Positions 28,572 through 31,052 of a stretch of DNA of 31,052 nt are shown piece after piece. The position numbers and the translations under genes were made by a program. Position 1 is the first letter of the stretch, and each line of letters starts with the position of its first letter. This DNA is from Klebsiella pneumoniae. GTDB taxonomy: Bacteria; Pseudomonadota; Gammaproteobacteria; Ga0077536. The stretch spans positions 1-31,052 of the forward strand of contig CAMCBY010000005.1 of NCBI GenBank assembly GCA_945873015.1. Direction: 5' to 3'. The notes beneath the pieces are model-generated. The model was not told the DNA's origin. It saw only the letters and a program-made list of their open reading frames with translations, and ran no database searches.

Positions 28572-30989
28572 ATGACGCAGTACTGGCCGATCCCGCACCA
28601 CGCGCTGTCCGAGGACGAAACCGCCACCTTCGTCCCCGACAACTGCCCGACACAAGCCGAACAGCCCATCAAGCCGCTGCCGGCTGACGCCTTGATTCTG
28701 CTGCCGATGCGCAACCTCGTGCTGTTCCCCGGCATGGCTTCGCCGGTCACCATTGGTCGCGCGCAATCGGTCGCGGCGGCACAGGCCGCGGTGCACAACA
28801 ACCAACAGGTGGGCCTGTTGTTACAGCGCGACGCCGACATGAGCGAGGTGCGCGCCGACGATCTGCATTGGGTCGGTACCTGTGGCCGCATCCTGCGTTA
28901 TGTCTCGTCCCACGGCGGCGCCCACCATCTGGTGGTGCAGGGCGAACGGCGCTTTCGCGTGTTGGAGTTTCTCGACGGCTGGCCGTTCATGGTCGCCCGC
29001 GTGAGTTTCATCGAAGACCTTGACGACCGCAGTCCGGAAGTCGAAGCACGCCTGTTGCAGTTGAAACAGCACGCCGGCGAAGCCATCCAACTGCTGCCCA
29101 ATACGCCGGACGACCTGCTGGATGTGGTGCAGGGCATGAGCTCGGCAGGTGCGCTGGCCGACATGATCGCGAGCTTTCTCGAAGTCCACAACGAAGAAAA
29201 ACAGGCCATCCTTGAGAGCTTCGAACTGTCGGCAAGGCTCGACCGGGTGCTGTCCGCCTTGAGTGCGCGCCTGGAAGTATTGCGTCTGTCCAAAGAGATC
29301 GGCGACAAAACCCGCAAACAGTTCGACCAGCGCCAACGCGAGCATGTCCTGCGTGAACAACTGCGGCAAATTCAGAAAGAACTCGGCCAGGACGAAGACG
29401 GCAGCGAGGAGCTGAAAACTCTCGCGCGCTCACTGGACGCCTGCGGCATGCCGGACGAGACCTTGAAACACGCGCGCAAGGAATTCAAACGTCTGGAACG
29501 TATGGGCGAAAATGCCGGCGAAGCCTCGATGCTGCGCAGCTATCTTGAACTGCTGGCGGAACTGCCGTGGCAAGCGGCGGCACCAGCACCGATTGATCTG
29601 GCGGCGGCACGCGCCATCCTCGATGCCGATCATTTCGGCCTCGATAAGGTCAAACGGCGCATCCTCGAGTTCCTCGCGGTACAAAAACTCAAGCCCGATG
29701 GACGCAGCCCTATTCTGTGTTTCGTCGGACCGCCGGGCGTCGGCAAGACTTCGCTCGGGCAATCCATCGCGCGCGCCACCGGGCGTCCGTTTCAGCGCGT
29801 GGCGCTCGGTGGTGTGCACGATGAAGCCGAAATTCGTGGCCATCGCCGTACCTACATCGGAGCGATGCCGGGCAACATCGTGCAGGCATTAAAACGCGCC
29901 GCGAGCCGCGGCGCAGTGTTGTTGTTCGATGAAGTGGACAAACTCGGTGCCGGCGGCTTCCACGGCGACCCGGCGGCCGCACTGCTGGAGGTGCTGGACC
30001 CGGCCCAGAATGACAAATTCCGCGATAACTACCTGGGGGTCGATTTCGACCTGTCGCAGGTGTTGTTCATCGCCACCGCCAATCAGCTCGACGCCATTCC
30101 CGGCGCGCTGCGCGATCGGCTCGAGATTATCCAACTGCCGGGTTATACCCAGGCAGAAAAACTTGAAATCGCGCGCCGCTACCTGCTCGCGCGACAGCGT
30201 GAAGCCAATGGGCTTGACGATGTCGAGCTCAGCATCAGCGATGAGGCACTGCGCCATGTGATTGGCGAATACACCCGCGAAGCGGGGGTGCGCAATCTCG
30301 AACGCGAAATCGGCACGGTGTTGCGCGGCTGCGCGATGCGTATCGCCGAAGGCGAGAACGACGCCATCCACATCGACGCCAGTGACATCGCCACCCATCT
30401 CGGCGCACCGCGTTTTGAAAGCGAACTCGCGCTGCGCGCGGGCCTGCCGGGCGTCGCTACTGGTCTAGCCTGGACACCGGTCGGTGGCGACATCCTGTTC
30501 ATCGAAGCAAGCCAGGTGCCCGGCAATGGCAAATTGATTCTGACCGGCCAGCTCGGCGATGTCATGAAGGAATCGGCGCAGGCCGCCCTGACCCTCGCCA
30601 AGGGGCATCTCGGTCGCAAACTCGACGAGGTCGATGTCCACGTGCATGTGCCGGCCGGTGCCACGCCCAAGGACGGCCCAAGCGCCGGCGTTGCAATGTA
30701 TCTGGCGCTGGTCTCGTTGCTGACCAACAGCGCGGTGCGTGCCGATGTGGCGATGACCGGCGAAATCTCGCTGCGCGGACTGGTACTGCCGATAGGGGGC
30801 GTCAAGGAAAAGGTGCTGGCCGCGATGCGCGCCGGCATCACCACCGTGATGCTGCCGAAACGGAATCAGAAGGATCTGGAGGACGTGCCCGCTGAAGTGC
30901 GTGACCAGCTCAGCTTTGTGTTTATCGAGCGGGTCGATGAAGCGCTGGCAGTGGCGATGGGCGAAGCGAGTGTGGCAGTGGCGGCCTGA
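28572..30989 (+). CDS. lon: ATP-dependent protease Lon
   Basis: This 805-residue protein has a LON N-terminal domain (starting near PLPADALILLPMRNLVLFPGM), a coiled helical region, an AAA+ module with Walker A K392 (GPPGVGKTS), Walker B D453-E454 (LLFDEVDK) and the Lon-type GGVHDEAEIRGHRRTY, and a C-terminal serine-lysine protease domain with S704 (KDGPSAG) and K747 (GGVKEK). Spacing between the dyad residues equals that of E. coli Lon (S679, K722). It is about 20 residues longer at the N-terminus. It degrades misfolded and regulatory proteins in the cytoplasm. AGAGG precedes the ATG. A sigma-32 promoter is predicted upstream. It may be a second Lon copy, since no clpX or hupB flanks it as around the usual lon. 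Confidence 0.96.
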   Translation: MTQYWPIPHHALSEDETATFVPDNCPTQAEQPIKPLPADALILLPMRNLVLFPGMASPVTIGRAQSVAAAQAAVHNNQQVGLLLQRDADMSEVRADDLHWVGTCGRILRYVSSHGGAHHLVVQGERRFRVLEFLDGWPFMVARVSFIEDLDDRSPEVEARLLQLKQHAGEAIQLLPNTPDDLLDVVQGMSSAGALADMIASFLEVHNEEKQAILESFELSARLDRVLSALSARLEVLRLSKEIGDKTRKQFDQRQREHVLREQLRQIQKELGQDEDGSEELKTLARSLDACGMPDETLKHARKEFKRLERMGENAGEASMLRSYLELLAELPWQAAAPAPIDLAAARAILDADHFGLDKVKRRILEFLAVQKLKPDGRSPILCFVGPPGVGKTSLGQSIARATGRPFQRVALGGVHDEAEIRGHRRTYIGAMPGNIVQALKRAASRGAVLLFDEVDKLGAGGFHGDPAAALLEVLDPAQNDKFRDNYLGVDFDLSQVLFIATANQLDAIPGALRDRLEIIQLPGYTQAEKLEIARRYLLARQREANGLDDVELSISDEALRHVIGEYTREAGVRNLEREIGTVLRGCAMRIAEGENDAIHIDASDIATHLGAPRFESELALRAGLPGVATGLAWTPVGGDILFIEASQVPGNGKLILTGQLGDVMKESAQAALTLAKGHLGRKLDEVDVHVHVPAGATPKDGPSAGVAMYLALVSLLTNSAVRADVAMTGEISLRGLVLPIGGVKEKVLAAMRAGITTVMLPKRNQKDLEDVPAEVRDQLSFVFIERVDEALAVAMGEASVAVAA

Positions 30990-31005
30990 CCATCGTCATG
31001 TGAGG

Positions 31006-31023
31006 ATTCGTGAATGTACGAAT
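31006..31023 (+). repeat. Small hairpin / REP-like fragment after lon
   Basis: ATTCGT and ACGAAT pair around GAATGT just after the lon stop. The stretch TGAATGTACGAATGAATT also matches the left half of the second REP-like element at 19335-19352 at 15 of 18 bases. It may be a degraded copy, cut off by the window end. Confidence 0.4.
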
Positions 31024-31052
31024 GAATTGGGTGTAGGTCTCAAACTGAGCGT

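Overview
The window looks like a chromosomal segment of a GC-rich, motile gammaproteobacterium. The evidence is the gene families (ActP with its DUF485 partner, DadA, BtuB behind a cobalamin riboswitch, an HU-like protein, Lon) and the chemotaxis gene order. No rRNA, tRNA, IS element, integrase, phage gene or CRISPR array was seen. Codon use looks uniform, and the accessory-looking parts are short palindromic repeats.

Left arm (1-4082, all minus strand): a left-truncated NDP-forming acyl-CoA synthetase-type protein, a YbhB/PEBP-family protein, and the acetate permease pair DUF485-actP. This suggests acetate or short-acyl uptake and activation.

Centre (4361-19298, all plus strand): a 15 kb chemosensory cluster. 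In order it holds a BarA-like hybrid kinase (HK-REC-REC-Hpt), cheY, cheA, cheW, a soluble triple-PAS chemoreceptor ending in a WEEF tail, a STAS protein, cheR, cheD, cheB, a short membrane-anchored chemoreceptor, a second STAS protein, and a REC-PP2C phosphatase with a C-terminal kinase-like domain. Sigma-28 (FliA)-like promoter motifs lie before the hybrid kinase, cheY and the second receptor, with a weaker one before cheR. This suggests co-expression with late flagellar genes, although none are in the window. The STAS/PP2C end resembles the HsbA/HsbR partner-switching module of Pseudomonas, but here the kinase-like domain has lost its ATP-binding residues and one STAS protein lacks the phosphorylatable serine. 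This unusual partner-switch inside a chemotaxis operon is the most interesting system here.

Right arm (19299-31052): a REP-like doublet, then minus-strand genes for an SMP-30/gluconolactonase-family protein, a zinc-ribbon protein of unknown role, DadA and BtuB. BtuB has a full cobalamin riboswitch. Next come an HU-family DNA-binding protein with its own terminator and an SDR-sirtuin pair in which the sirtuin uses a TTG start. The window ends on the plus strand with an MFS transporter and a Lon protease that has a good sigma-32 (heat-shock) promoter and a hairpin-rich leader.
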